Shown: positions 1 to 9,007, numbered from the stretch's first letter. The stretch is 64,000 nucleotides of DNA from Henricia sp. BOLD:AAB3569 (GCA_037783545.1 JBBELK010000399.1:496001-560000); one strand, 5' to 3'. The notes: generated by a model not told the origin, from the sequence alone. Numbers and translations are program-made.

Positions 1-185
1 AGAAAGCGTTTTCTTGCGGGCTTATGAAGTGTGTAAGCGGGTTGTTCCTGTAACCATTCTTTAATCCACCTGCGGCTGACGCCGAATCCGTCTTTTTTGG
101 CAGCACGGTATACAACATCCACACCACCGAAACCAGCGGGATGTTTTGGGTCGTAATAGATCTTTCTCAGGTACGCCTGGGCCAT
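1..185 (-). CDS. Polinton-type integrase, N-terminal fragment (cut by window edge)
   Basis: An ATG at 185-183 opens a minus-strand frame that runs off the window after 61 codons. It begins MAQAYLRKIYYDPKHPAGFG and continues with the pattern WIKEWLQEQPAYTLHKPARK. The spacing of the 'SFGG..L' start and 'WL..Q.AYTLHKP.R' block is what I recall for the N-termini of retroviral-like (rve) integrases of Mavericks and adintoviruses, just before the catalytic core. The D,D35E core would lie to the left and cannot be checked. The enzyme inserts the element's DNA ends into host DNA. It lies 162 bases downstream of the 163-aa gene on the same strand. Confidence 0.82.
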   Translation of the reverse strand, partial: MAQAYLRKIYYDPKHPAGFGGVDVVYRAAKKDGFGVSRRWIKEWLQEQPAYTLHKPARKRF

Positions 186-347
186 CACAGAAATTTGAAT
201 CTTCAATAATTATCGTACTTCGGCAGCAGACCAAAACACAACGACTTCTGTTAAAAAGCCGTTTCAATCCACAACCCGCAGAGGGTGGGGTGCAACACTC
301 CATGTTGAGTCGTAATAACAAATGACGTGATCGATGCAATGACTGCC

Positions 348-839
348 TTAATAAGGACTCCACTTTTGAGGGGGAATCCGAACCCTTTTTGAATATTGTT
401 TCTTCACCATAGGTTTGGATGGAGTTTGTTTTGGTAGATGGGAGGCTTGGGCAAACAAAAGGGGCAACTCCTCTTCTCCTGATTTTTCCTTCAAATGAAC
501 CTTTAGTTTAGGAGACCAATCACTTTCTGGTGTCAGCTTTGGGGGTTCGTGACCAACGTGTTCTAGTTTTGGTGGTTTTGGGTCATTTTTTTCTGTTTCC
601 AACGTCATGGTTAGTGGACCCATCCTCTGTTTATTCAGATTAATGTATCGTTGCAACGTTTGGTGGTATATTTTAATTTTGTCTTCGTCCGAAAGATCTT
701 GTCTATCCATGAGTCCTTTCATCTCAGCGTCCAATCGGTGCACTACACGCGTTGTCGGTGTTTGTTCTATTTGTTTTGCCGCTTGTAGTTTTGCAAAAGT
801 TTCTTGGGGTACGAGAACCATTTTCTTGGTGTGATTCAT
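348..839 (-). CDS. Unrecognised 163-aa Polinton accessory or structural protein
   Basis: The frame has an ATG at 839-837 and TAA at 350-348. The product starts MNHTKKMVLVPQETFAKLQ, has a charged helical central part (about residues 35-75, D/E/K/R/Q-rich) and a Pro/Lys-rich low-complexity tail ending KWSPY. There are no membrane segments or cysteine motifs. I recall proteins with a similar 'KMVLVP' N-terminus beside the packaging genes of other invertebrate Polinton-like elements, but I cannot name a function. Its start is two bases after the pX-like stop on the same strand, so it is probably expressed with the ATPase and pX genes, and a virion or packaging role is inferred from context only. 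Confidence 0.7.
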   Translation of the reverse strand: MNHTKKMVLVPQETFAKLQAAKQIEQTPTTRVVHRLDAEMKGLMDRQDLSDEDKIKIYHQTLQRYINLNKQRMGPLTMTLETEKNDPKPPKLEHVGHEPPKLTPESDWSPKLKVHLKEKSGEEELPLLFAQASHLPKQTPSKPMVKKQYSKRVRIPPQKWSPY

Positions 840-841
840 GT

Positions 842-1204
842 TTATTTAAACAGTAACCCACCTAATGCACTCAACACAGGGGTGAGTAAGGCACCGAGAA
901 AACCACCCTTTTGACGTAAAACCTTTTTCTTATTTTGAACACCAGCTTTTTTATTGCTCAGAACTCGCATGTGACGTTTGTACCGAGCTAACTTTCTCTT
1001 GTCGGATGGCTTAAGTTTAATATTACCATTCAGGATGTTAAGAGTGCACTCACACAGACAGGTTATCAGTTCTCTGTTCGCTCCTTGGATCACTCCCTGA
1101 CGCTGTTTGTCACTCCCCTTGGCTAGTACATGGAGATAGGGAGCGTTGTGACGCACTCGCTTCGACATCTTCGAATGATTGGTGACGTACTGCGCTCGCA
1201 TCAT
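842..1204 (-). CDS. pX-like basic virion core/membrane-active protein (120 aa)
   Basis: The ATG at 1204-1202 directly follows the ATPase stop codon (TAAATG), and TAA is at 844-842. Residues 1-95 are strongly basic (K/R-rich, with RYKRHMRVL and NKKKVLRQ). The C-terminus is a short glycine/hydrophobic stretch, GGFLGALLTPVLSALGGLLF. A basic body plus such an amphipathic tail is the signature of the small pX-type proteins described in adintoviruses and Polintons, compared with adenovirus core proteins. The likely role is binding packaged DNA and/or membrane disruption in the particle. This is assigned by composition and neighbourhood rather than by alignment. Confidence 0.72.
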   Translation of the reverse strand: MMRAQYVTNHSKMSKRVRHNAPYLHVLAKGSDKQRQGVIQGANRELITCLCECTLNILNGNIKLKPSDKRKLARYKRHMRVLSNKKAGVQNKKKVLRQKGGFLGALLTPVLSALGGLLFK

Positions 1205-1846
1205 TTATACTTTTGGAACATAAACAATCGTGTAGTCTTCGGGGAATATGTTGGATTTTATTCTCATGTTTTCTGGGGTGTCGGGTTTTAAATCAATAAA
1301 GAGGTAACCGTATGGGAGAGATGTTGCGTCCCGGAACGCTTCCATCATGTACTTTGATTTATTGGGATACATCTGCCTCGCTAAATGGTTAATTTGGGAC
1401 GCGTCTCTCGGATTTTTGAAAAGAACCATGTAGTGAGCGTTTAAACTTATCGTTCGCATTTCTTTACCTTTATAAAATAGGTTTTGAAGTATGAGAATAA
1501 CTGACAAGTTTCTGTGGTGACTCCCTTTGGTGAACAGTTCAGTAACCTTTGTATTGTTACCACTTTCTGACATGAGATCATCTATGACAACCAAGTTTCG
1601 TTGATTTCGGTCAAGAGACTGTAGTAAGTCATCTGGAAACCCCTCCACAAATCGTATTCCAGGCACCAAACTAGCCAAATGGTTGTAAGCATCTTGATAT
1701 TCCCCGTAACACCAAATAATATTAGTTGGACTCGGAGAAATTATACTGCTTCCATTAGAGAGTAAACGTTTTACAAACTGAGTTTTACCTGATCCCGTGG
1801 GACCTGCAATCATACACGTGAAAGGGTGTTGCATTCCCAAATCCAT
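1205..1846 (-). CDS. FtsK/HerA-type (A32-like) genome-packaging ATPase
   Basis: 213 aa, ATG at 1846-1844, TAA at 1207-1205. Walker A is GPTGSGKTQF (about residues 15-24). Walker B is NLVVIDDLM (about 84-92) with two acidic residues. A sensor-like hydrophobic strand ends in Gln/Asn (VILILQNLFYKGKEM, about 116-130), followed by the NAHYMVLFKNPRD block seen in Polinton and poxvirus A32 packaging ATPases. These enzymes pump double-stranded DNA into preformed capsids. The length is typical for the compact Polinton form. It is first in a tight block with the pX-like and 163-aa genes. No frameshift or missing motif is seen. Confidence 0.9.
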   Translation of the reverse strand: MDLGMQHPFTCMIAGPTGSGKTQFVKRLLSNGSSIISPSPTNIIWCYGEYQDAYNHLASLVPGIRFVEGFPDDLLQSLDRNQRNLVVIDDLMSESGNNTKVTELFTKGSHHRNLSVILILQNLFYKGKEMRTISLNAHYMVLFKNPRDASQINHLARQMYPNKSKYMMEAFRDATSLPYGYLFIDLKPDTPENMRIKSNIFPEDYTIVYVPKV

Positions 1847-1938
1847 TCTATCAAATGAACCAAATGTTGAAGTGCATTCAATTTAAAAGGCGCAAAAATC
1901 TAAAACACGTGTGACAAAATCTCTATAAACTCGGAATA

Positions 1939-2160
1939 ATTAAGTTACCATACAGTATTCTACTTCCTCATTTGATTTAATTCATTTCGCAATCAATGCT
2001 ACTTAGCACAACATTAAGTTACCATACAGTATTCTACTTCCTCATTTGATTTAATTCATTTCGCAATCAATGCTACTTAGCACAACATTAAGTTACCATA
2101 CAGTATTCTACTTCCTCATTTGATTTAATTCATTTCACAATCAATACAACTTAGCACAAC
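1939..2160. repeat. Three tandem 74-bp repeats inside the Polinton
   Basis: Unit starts are at 1939, 2013 and 2087, each beginning ATTAAGTTACCATACAGTAT. The first two are almost identical and the third has a few changes. The array ends just before the plus-strand TATA-like box, so it could be an upstream control array or a replication-related iteron. Confidence 0.9.
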
Positions 2161-2168
2161 ACAGTTCA

Positions 2169-2366
2169 TGTATATAAAACCAATTCTGAGAACATAACGA
2201 CAGCAATGCTGAAAATTTGAATCAACAAAACAACAATTTCTTTTTGGGTAAACCGGTGAGTTATAAACAAAAAGTACTTAATTTATAAGCAAATTGTTTT
2301 CTTTGCTTGGAAGTCGTTTCAACTGCAAAACATTTTAAGACAATTTCTTTTGGGCAAACCGGTGAG
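2169..2366 (+). promoter_or_regulatory. TATA-like box followed by two repeated splice-donor blocks, plus strand
   Basis: TATATAAAA lies near 2169. Downstream are two near-copies of a block ending AAACCGGTGAGT, with donors CCG|GTGAGT at 2255/2256 and 2361/2362. Both match the splice-donor consensus and point right, opposite to every recognised element gene. No plus-strand coding frame follows, so any transcript would be a spliced leader or antisense RNA. Confidence 0.4.
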
Positions 2367-2542
2367 TAATAACACAATTATATTTACAAATATTCACAAT
2401 CAAAATCTCAATGGTTATTTCAACTTAAATGAAACAACTAGTAAGTCACAAAACCAAAAACAATCAATGATGGTCAGCATGACATAAGTCTTAATCAGCG
2501 ATACTTGTATATACAATGCAACAACGTGTTATCTCGCGAAAC

Positions 2543-5500
2543 TTACAAATCAAGGGGAGTAGTTGACCGCCCATCTTCGGCTACCTTTCTCTTGGGATAT
2601 AGATATGTGAAAGCTGTTTTTATTTGCTGGTACGTGTACATTTCATGCGCTTTCATTCGAAACCCCCTGTTTATTCCTATGCCGGGTGTCTGTGATCGCA
2701 AGACGTCAAGGTATGTCTCTTTCGTTATATCATTTGTTTTCTTGTTTAATCCCTTGCAGCTGATTTTGTCTTTGGAACCAAAACAGTAGTAGGTTTTGCT
2801 GCATAATGACACAATGCCATCGCCTTCCCATTCCACTTTAAAGAGGCCTGGGGTTCGCTTATCATACGATTTATTTTCATCGGTATCTTCGCGAGGAAAC
2901 CACTGCGATTTCTGAGCCTCAAATTCAACTCTTTTGTCGTCTTTAATGACTGCGTCAAATTTCTCTTTGGATATAGCCAAATACGCAGAGTCTGTATCCA
3001 TTTCACAGAGCTCGAAATCACTCTGATCTATGAACTTGGTCAGAAAGTCGTAATAAAATTGGAGCATGCGCAGTTTCGCATATTGATACACGAAGAATCC
3101 TATTTGAATAGGAAGGTTCAACCGTATGGACTTTTTGGTCATTTCGACCTCGTACACCCCTCCTAAATCAGGCAAAGCACGAAAATGACTGTCGTTTACG
3201 AATTGAGATGCTTGTTCATCGTGACATATCTTAATATTTCTGTGTTTTTCCTGATTGGTCACGGTTTTACCGTACGCCGAATTTCCTAATAACTTCATTG
3301 TATCGGCAAGAATCGCGTTCGATGGGTCCTTGTCACCGGCCCTTCTTGCATCACTTACTGAGTCGCCAAATGCTCGGAAACATTCATTTTTTCCGTACTG
3401 AATTACTTCGTATATATGTTCCACTTCAAGTCCATGTGAAATATACCATTGGAGGAGGGGAGTGGCGAGTAGAATACGCGAACCGAACATGCTTCCAATA
3501 AGACTTCTGCGTGGTTTTTTTAACAACCCTTCCCTTTCGGCATACGATTGCATGTGGTCACCTATATCAGCCCTGCTTATGAGTACATTTTTGAAAATAG
3601 GGGGCATTTCGGCAAAGTCTTTTGTCAGTTCATTCGGCACTCTTAAGTCGCATTCTACTAGACCAAACAGCGACCCATCCTTAACAAACTTAAGCACTTC
3701 TTGCTGTGACATTTGTTTTCTTTGGAAATGTGGCATCCGAATTGATTTTAGGAATCTCTGCAAATTGTGATCGTTCTTCTTACAGACATCCCACTGACAC
3801 TCCCTCATTTCTATTAGGTTATAACCCTGCTTTCTGATGTATTCTCCATTTTGCTCCGTCTCATTACGGAGTGTTTCAGAGCTTACTTGTCTGACTTCAT
3901 TAAAGTCGGTCTGGTTAAGGTGGCATTGGTGCCCATGCCAATAGCAGCCATGGAATTGGTAGACTGTATTGGTCTGCGCACAAAAACCATCGACTGGTAA
4001 CTTTCGCGAGCCAACACGTTTCTCGTTGCCATTAAACTTGTGGACGATATGGATATTGTCAGTATTTGCTTCCCACTCAAGCCATTCAGTGGCCATTACT
4101 CCGTATTTTTGGCAAATAACCGGTTTAAAATTTTGTTCGGCTTTTCGCCTGATAGATATTCCGGTTGGCATGTTTTGCATGAGTGCCCAAAGATAGAGGG
4201 CGTTGGCATCAAATCCAATGATTTGTTTGCATAAGTTCGCGCCGTTTCTTATGTATGTTTTGTCTTTCTCGTGGTATCGATTAAACACAATCGAGGGACC
4301 ACCTACAATGTTTTTCTTTATTTTGTAATAAAGATCCGCATTGGCCTTGTCGATGAGTGTAAAAAAGATGTCCCGACCGAGAGTGAGAAACAAATACCTC
4401 AATGAAAGACCCGGCACAGAAATGGCGCATTTGAACATGTCTAAGTCTCGTTCGGCATAGAAATCACTCATTTTTTGCGCGGCTTCTAAGAAGGGGACAA
4501 CGTCTAAGTTATTGTACCAGACTAAGAACTCTTTCATTGACTTCATGTTTTCGGCCTCCCACACGCGTTTGCAATATGCATAGTCTTCAGCAGTGATGTT
4601 TTGGTTTTTCAGCTTACTAAAAAAAGCCTCATGTGGTGGCAACTCCTCCCAGTCTAATTTTTCAAGACTATCTAACCATTCGTATGGAAAGAATCCCTTT
4701 TCTTGTGATACCTCGTAAGCTTTTAGAAATTTTGCATAACTGTAGCCTGGTGCAAGGTAATTCGTGATGTCTACAAATTTCAAGCGTTGTGTTTTTAGCG
4801 CCATGTATGTGCTGGTCCTTTTGACAATGAATTTCAAGGGATCGTCTGTCTGGAGTTTAGAATACAAGTATCGCTTGATAAGATTTATGTCATACTTACC
4901 ACTGTTGAAACCGAGAACTGGTAACTCTTGCAAGTAGTCATTCAGCTCCTCCTTGACCTGCTCGGCGGGTGTTTTGCGAGTGTTCTCTCCCCCTCTGTCG
5001 TTCTCTCCCCCTCTGTCGTTCTCTCCAGCCTCCTCGATGAGTTGGTCGAGCTGCTCAAAGACGTCTCTGTACTTCTCCAGTAGCAGTCTGTGCGCGGTCT
5101 CTGAGACGGCAAGCAGATGATCCACCATTCGGTTGACTACTTCGCTGGAGCTGCCGGTGGTCACAAAACACACTGGTTCGTCAAAACCCGGCACGTTACT
5201 CGCCAAGCTACAACTCATAATTTCGTGCCGACTTTCCCATGTCAATCTACCGTTGCCCTGCCCTTCGTTTGGTGCTTTTTGGAAGTAGGACTCGAAGTCG
5301 AAAGCTGCGCGGTATGGATAAAACTGATCGGTTTTGGGAACGTTTATACCCATCTCGGCCAGTTTGTCAAAGACAGTTCTTGGGAGCGTATAAGCACCGC
5401 CGGGAAACCTGTGTTTCACGTTTGACTCGCATATTAACTCGTGTCGTAACAAATTGTGTGTCCTATTAAATACATGGCTACATTTAGAGCAGGCGTACGA

Positions 5501-7108
5501 CTTGCTATAGAGTTTCAAGTCAGTGATGTAGGAGAAGTGGCCGGCGAATAAGTTCAGGTTAAGTGTCCGCGGATATCGTCGACGAGATCGACGCACGAGC
5601 TCTGCTCTAATTTTGTGACGCCGTTGCCCATGCGCAGCATCCTCTTGTGGGGTGTCTTCATCAGAATCTTCGTCGTCGTCGTCGTCATTCGCCTGGATCA
5701 ATGAATATACCTGCACGTTAATGCTGAATATCCTTTCCGCGTTATCTAAGTCTTCTAAAGTCACCCCGTTTGCTTTTGGGTTACCAATACTCGCGCGATA
5801 CCGGTGGAGCAATTGTTTGGCTTCATTGTCTAAGGCGATTGGGTTTTGTTTGTTGTCGAGGGCCAAACATCTAAAAAAGCAGAGTGTGTCGTCGTATCGC
5901 TGGCCAGTGTGTCTGTTCCGTACGAGTTTCGTAAGGCCCGTGTTATTGCTTACGAAGGGAGGCAGTTCGACGAAAGGGGCACCTATCACAAAGTCTGTCT
6001 TGTTGACAAAAACAGTCATGTTCGTTGTTCCCTCTACGATCCATTTCGTGTCTGGACGGTTGCGTCGTCCATGTTCGGCCAAGTCTATTTCGTCTAGAGC
6101 TTCCAACAGAAGCTCAAAGTCCTCTTCGGACGCAATCGTAAACGGTTCCTCGAACAGCCTTGCGTTGTTGTAACTAGGGTGAAAATAGCGAAGCTCACCC
6201 GTAGTTGAGTGACGTAACACTATGCCAAACGATAGATTGATTTTTACGCGGCGCCTTAGTCGAGCAAAAATGGATCGAAGTGCAAGCTTTTGGTTGATAC
6301 CGGCTCCCAATCTTCTTGATCCGACTAATCTGAAATTGTACATGTCCTGCACTGGTCGGCCTGTATAATGATGGGTTCTAACGGATCCCCAGTTCTGACG
6401 TAGAAGTTCGTTCATTTCCTCGTCATCAATCTCAAGATCCTCCCCATCAGCCGGGAAGTCTTGTGGATCTTCATCCATCGGGTTTGCAGCAGGAATATCG
6501 GCCTGGGCAGGAGGATCAGCCGGGGCAAGTGGATCACCCGCAGCAGGAGGTGGAGGTGGAGCAGGAGGATCAGCTGGAACAAGAGGTGCGGGCGGTGCGG
6601 GCGGTGCGGGCGGTGCAGGCGGTGCGGGCGGAGCGGGCGGAGCGGGCGGAGCGGGTGGAGCAGGAACATTGCCCGGTGGCTCAGCTGGTCGGTGAGCAGT
6701 TCTTTTGTGTCGTTGCATGCTACCGTTTGTGGAAAATTTTTTCTCGCAGACATCGCAGGCAAAACGCGGACGAGCTGGTGCTGCTTCTGGTGGTGGTGGT
6801 GGGAGGGCAGGGTTTGGTTGGTTGTCTGCTGGTGCCTGTTGTCCCTGTTGCTGTTGGCGTGCGTGGATCCTCTCGTGTCGTCGCAGACTATCTTGACGAC
6901 TGAAGAACTTGCCACAGTGTCGGCACTCGTATTCGTTGGGAGGGAGCTGATCTTGTCCGATGTGTTGGCGGAGCTTGTGTCGGCTTAAGGTGAACTTGCG
7001 AGTAAATGTTTTCTCGCATTGAGAGCAGCGATACAGCACTCGCCGATTTTCGTCCTGGGGTGGTGCATCGGGATGCTCGACAACTACGCTCTCGACATCT
7101 GAGATATC
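2543..7108 (-). CDS. PolB: PolB exon 3: zinc fingers, exonuclease and polymerase domains
   Basis: Residues are counted from codon 7039-7037. Three C2H2 fingers lie at about 2-26, 38-59 and 94-116, then a Pro-Ala-rich linker (about 118-180) and an acidic stretch. A fourth finger is at about 517-537, just before the catalytic part. Exonuclease motifs: I FDFESYF (580-586), II FNSGKYD (711-717), III YNNLD (842-846). Polymerase motifs: A GFDANALYLW (942-951), B KLLGNSAYG (1249-1257), C EMDTDSAYL (1346-1354). All catalytic acids are present. Between A and B is FHGCYWHGHQC (1029-1039), resembling the core of Vsr-type endonucleases. The TAA/TAG-free frame runs to 2543. The start at 7108 is a predicted acceptor. 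Confidence 0.93.
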   Translation of the reverse strand, partial: DISDVESVVVEHPDAPPQDENRRVLYRCSQCEKTFTRKFTLSRHKLRQHIGQDQLPPNEYECRHCGKFFSRQDSLRRHERIHARQQQQGQQAPADNQPNPALPPPPPEAAPARPRFACDVCEKKFSTNGSMQRHKRTAHRPAEPPGNVPAPPAPPAPPAPPAPPAPPAPPAPPAPLVPADPPAPPPPPAAGDPLAPADPPAQADIPAANPMDEDPQDFPADGEDLEIDDEEMNELLRQNWGSVRTHHYTGRPVQDMYNFRLVGSRRLGAGINQKLALRSIFARLRRRVKINLSFGIVLRHSTTGELRYFHPSYNNARLFEEPFTIASEEDFELLLEALDEIDLAEHGRRNRPDTKWIVEGTTNMTVFVNKTDFVIGAPFVELPPFVSNNTGLTKLVRNRHTGQRYDDTLCFFRCLALDNKQNPIALDNEAKQLLHRYRASIGNPKANGVTLEDLDNAERIFSINVQVYSLIQANDDDDDEDSDEDTPQEDAAHGQRRHKIRAELVRRSRRRYPRTLNLNLFAGHFSYITDLKLYSKSYACSKCSHVFNRTHNLLRHELICESNVKHRFPGGAYTLPRTVFDKLAEMGINVPKTDQFYPYRAAFDFESYFQKAPNEGQGNGRLTWESRHEIMSCSLASNVPGFDEPVCFVTTGSSSEVVNRMVDHLLAVSETAHRLLLEKYRDVFEQLDQLIEEAGENDRGGENDRGGENTRKTPAEQVKEELNDYLQELPVLGFNSGKYDINLIKRYLYSKLQTDDPLKFIVKRTSTYMALKTQRLKFVDITNYLAPGYSYAKFLKAYEVSQEKGFFPYEWLDSLEKLDWEELPPHEAFFSKLKNQNITAEDYAYCKRVWEAENMKSMKEFLVWYNNLDVVPFLEAAQKMSDFYAERDLDMFKCAISVPGLSLRYLFLTLGRDIFFTLIDKANADLYYKIKKNIVGGPSIVFNRYHEKDKTYIRNGANLCKQIIGFDANALYLWALMQNMPTGISIRRKAEQNFKPVICQKYGVMATEWLEWEANTDNIHIVHKFNGNEKRVGSRKLPVDGFCAQTNTVYQFHGCYWHGHQCHLNQTDFNEVRQVSSETLRNETEQNGEYIRKQGYNLIEMRECQWDVCKKNDHNLQRFLKSIRMPHFQRKQMSQQEVLKFVKDGSLFGLVECDLRVPNELTKDFAEMPPIFKNVLISRADIGDHMQSYAEREGLLKKPRRSLIGSMFGSRILLATPLLQWYISHGLEVEHIYEVIQYGKNECFRAFGDSVSDARRAGDKDPSNAILADTMKLLGNSAYGKTVTNQEKHRNIKICHDEQASQFVNDSHFRALPDLGGVYEVEMTKKSIRLNLPIQIGFFVYQYAKLRMLQFYYDFLTKFIDQSDFELCEMDTDSAYLAISKEKFDAVIKDDKRVEFEAQKSQWFPREDTDENKSYDKRTPGLFKVEWEGDGIVSLCSKTYYCFGSKDKISCKGLNKKTNDITKETYLDVLRSQTPGIGINRGFRMKAHEMYTYQQIKTAFTYLYPKRKVAEDGRSTTPLDL

Positions 7109-8952
7109 CTTTAACGAAAATTAAAAAAAAAAGAAGAACAGGGTAATTAATGATAATTTCAAATTATAAAACCATTCTTGAAATCATGTACGACTAATAT
7201 AAACATATTAGGCCATTACGATTTTTTGTTTGTTTGTTTGTTTGTTTGTTGGTGTGTTGGGTTTGTTGGTGTGTTTGTTTGTTTGTTTGTTTGTTTGTTT
7301 TCCCTATCTTTAATATTACATGCTACAACGAATCACCATCTTCTTTTTAGAACATTGTTAAAAGCTTTATAAGCAAAAGTGATTGTTTGTTTTTGGTTAT
7401 ATTCAAAGGTATCTGGGGGTATCCATCCATGTTTAGTAAATGATTTGATTTTAATACCGAGCAAGCTAGAGCTATTTTCCACACCGTTTACTTACAAGTC
7501 ACCGCTAACCTTAAGTTATTTGTTAAAAACTAAGACAATTACAATTAAAATCAGTTGTAAAATACGCGTTTTACTTACCATGTGTTCTTCAGACATATCC
7601 AACAGGGGCTGAGAAGATATGAAAACGTTTCTCTCCGGAGCAGCATTCACGTTCTGAAATATACAATTAACAATGCCCCCGGTTACATACTTGTTGCGTC
7701 AGCGACTCATGAGCGACACATGGGAAATGTGGATATTATTGCAGTAGTTTTGCATTATATACTTTTAGCCTATATTTTATTTGGTACATAGTGTGGGATG
7801 TGTGACGTCATGGACAAGTCCAGACGTGCTATAGCAAGCGCTGTATTTATGTTTTGTTTAGTTGTGTTCATTAACAGGAAATGCGACTAATATGACGTCA
7901 CTGACAAGATTAAGCACGAAAACGTACTGACATAATTAGACCTATTGCTCATAGTTCGATTTTAAACCAGTTAACACGGACCCGACTTCGAAATGTGATC
8001 GTTTAAATTATGTTATTAACTAACCTATAGGGGTTGCGTATAGACACGAAATAATAAACGTATACTGGCGTGATTATACAGATTTTAAAGGGCTGTGTAT
8101 CATTTGCAAGATAATTCGTGTAATAAGAGTGTAACATATCTAACTAAGAAAGAATGTTGGTAAACTAACCTCACGAAAATTTAGCTACATAGATGCATCA
8201 ATGCTTCAACGAAATTGGGTCATTGCAAATGATACAATGAGTCTTTAAACTACTAATTAACGTGAACTTGACCTTAAACTATAGTATTATCGTTTAGGTG
8301 ATGTCATTAACTATAAAGGGTTGTGTTAGTACATTATCATAAAGCTCATCGGGACGAAACATTATCCTACAATTTGTTCTTAACAACCAGCGGCTTAAGT
8401 TACTAAGTTGATATTGTTGACGGGTATATAGAATTTCTTTAAACGCGTTTATATTATACAGTTAACATGAGTGGTGGTTATACACTGACAGTCAATAAAA
8501 AACCTTTAGTCGTTTTTCCATCTGTTTTCTAAAATTAGTAAAAATGTAACGGTTTATCTTCAAACTTTTCAATGCGCAGACTTAACATATATATATAAAT
8601 AATAAATATATTAATAAATAGTAAAAAAAAAAAAAAACAATTTAACGGTTTATCTTCAAACTTTTCAATGTGCAGACTTAACATATATAAATAATAATAA
8701 ATAATAATAAATTACCTGCACGTCTGCTCTGCCTTGCAAATAAGGAGGCGTCTCTGGGATAACTAGCGACTCATCAGATGGACCAGCAAGCGCGTCCTCC
8801 TCTAAACAAACAATCATCTCGAGCTGCGACAAAGTCGGGTCTGGAGAACCAAAGGGATAATCATCTGCACCAGCAATCATCTCGAGCTGGGATGCCGTTG
8901 GGTCCGGAGAATTAAACGGGTAGTAGGGGTCGTCATCGGGTGGTTCAGACAT
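2543..8952 (-). CDS. PolB: Protein-primed family B DNA polymerase with C2H2 zinc fingers; three-exon model
   Basis: Replicates the element by protein-primed synthesis. My model has exons 8952-8716, 7653-7579 and 7108-2543, all joined in phase 0, giving about 1,625 residues. The large exon has no in-frame ATG before its first zinc fingers; the frame reaches an upstream TAA, and the first internal Met is about residue 107. An upstream exon is therefore needed. Introns are 1,062 and 470 bases. Donors are CAG|GTAATT and ATG|GTAAGT; acceptors are TTTCAG and a weaker TTAAAG after a long T tract. A TATA box (9014-9008) lies 56 bases before the ATG. The large exon is certain; the splicing is inferred from sites and phase. 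Confidence 0.72.
7109..7578 (-). other. Predicted PolB intron 2
   Basis: Non-coding. Contains a GTTT microsatellite at about 7220-7300 interrupted by GGTGTGTTGG, and on the minus strand a long pyrimidine tract just before the acceptor at 7109. Nothing else is recognised. Confidence 0.55.
7579..7653 (-). CDS. PolB: PolB exon 2 (predicted, 75 bp)
   Basis: The exon is flanked by an acceptor ATATTTCAG and a perfect donor ATG|GTAAGT on the minus strand. It is 25 codons, phase 0 at both ends, with no stop. No domain is recognised. It is placed between exons 1 and 3 because all three share phase 0. Confidence 0.65.
7654..8715 (-). other. Predicted PolB intron 1
   Basis: AT-rich and non-coding. A direct repeat of about 45 bases beginning TAACGGTTTATCTTCAAACT occurs at about 8548 and 8643, separated by AT-rich low-complexity sequence and an A run. 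Nothing else is recognised. Confidence 0.5.
8716..8952 (-). CDS. PolB: PolB exon 1 (predicted): acidic N-terminus with an internal duplication
   Basis: The ATG is at 8952-8950. There are 79 codons, ending at donor GTGCAG|GTAATT. The peptide is acidic and Pro/Ser-rich and holds two copies of a 16-residue motif, YPFNSPDPTASQLEMI and YPFGSPDPTLSQLEMI, each followed by acidic residues. No known domain is recognised. A TATAAAA box lies 56 bases upstream. It may instead be a separate small gene, but the donor and matching phase favour splicing to PolB. Confidence 0.62.
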
Positions 8953-9007
8953 GATGCAAGCACAAACACTCGACAAGAATTGAAACCTCGGACAAACTTC
9001 TCAAGGG

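Larger units (their letters stand above)
1847..2542. other. AT-rich intergenic region between ATPase and PolB
   Basis: No coding frame is seen in these 696 bases. It holds three 74-bp direct repeats, a plus-strand TATA-like box, and two near-copies of a block with a consensus splice donor. It should hold the promoter for the leftward ATPase/pX block and the 3' end of PolB, and it is a reasonable place for transcription control. Confidence 0.6.

Noticed and set aside
61..363. 100-codon minus-strand frame over the integrase region
   Set aside because: It is a frame shadow; the neighbouring frame starting at 185 gives a clear integrase N-terminus.
6461..6988. Overlapping plus-strand frames of 146-175 codons
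   Set aside because: They are antisense to the Pro-Ala linker and zinc fingers of PolB; GC-rich repeats keep several frames open.
1..7108. Bacterial operon or phage
   Set aside because: Gene content is Polinton-like, splice signals are present, and the neighbours are animal genes.
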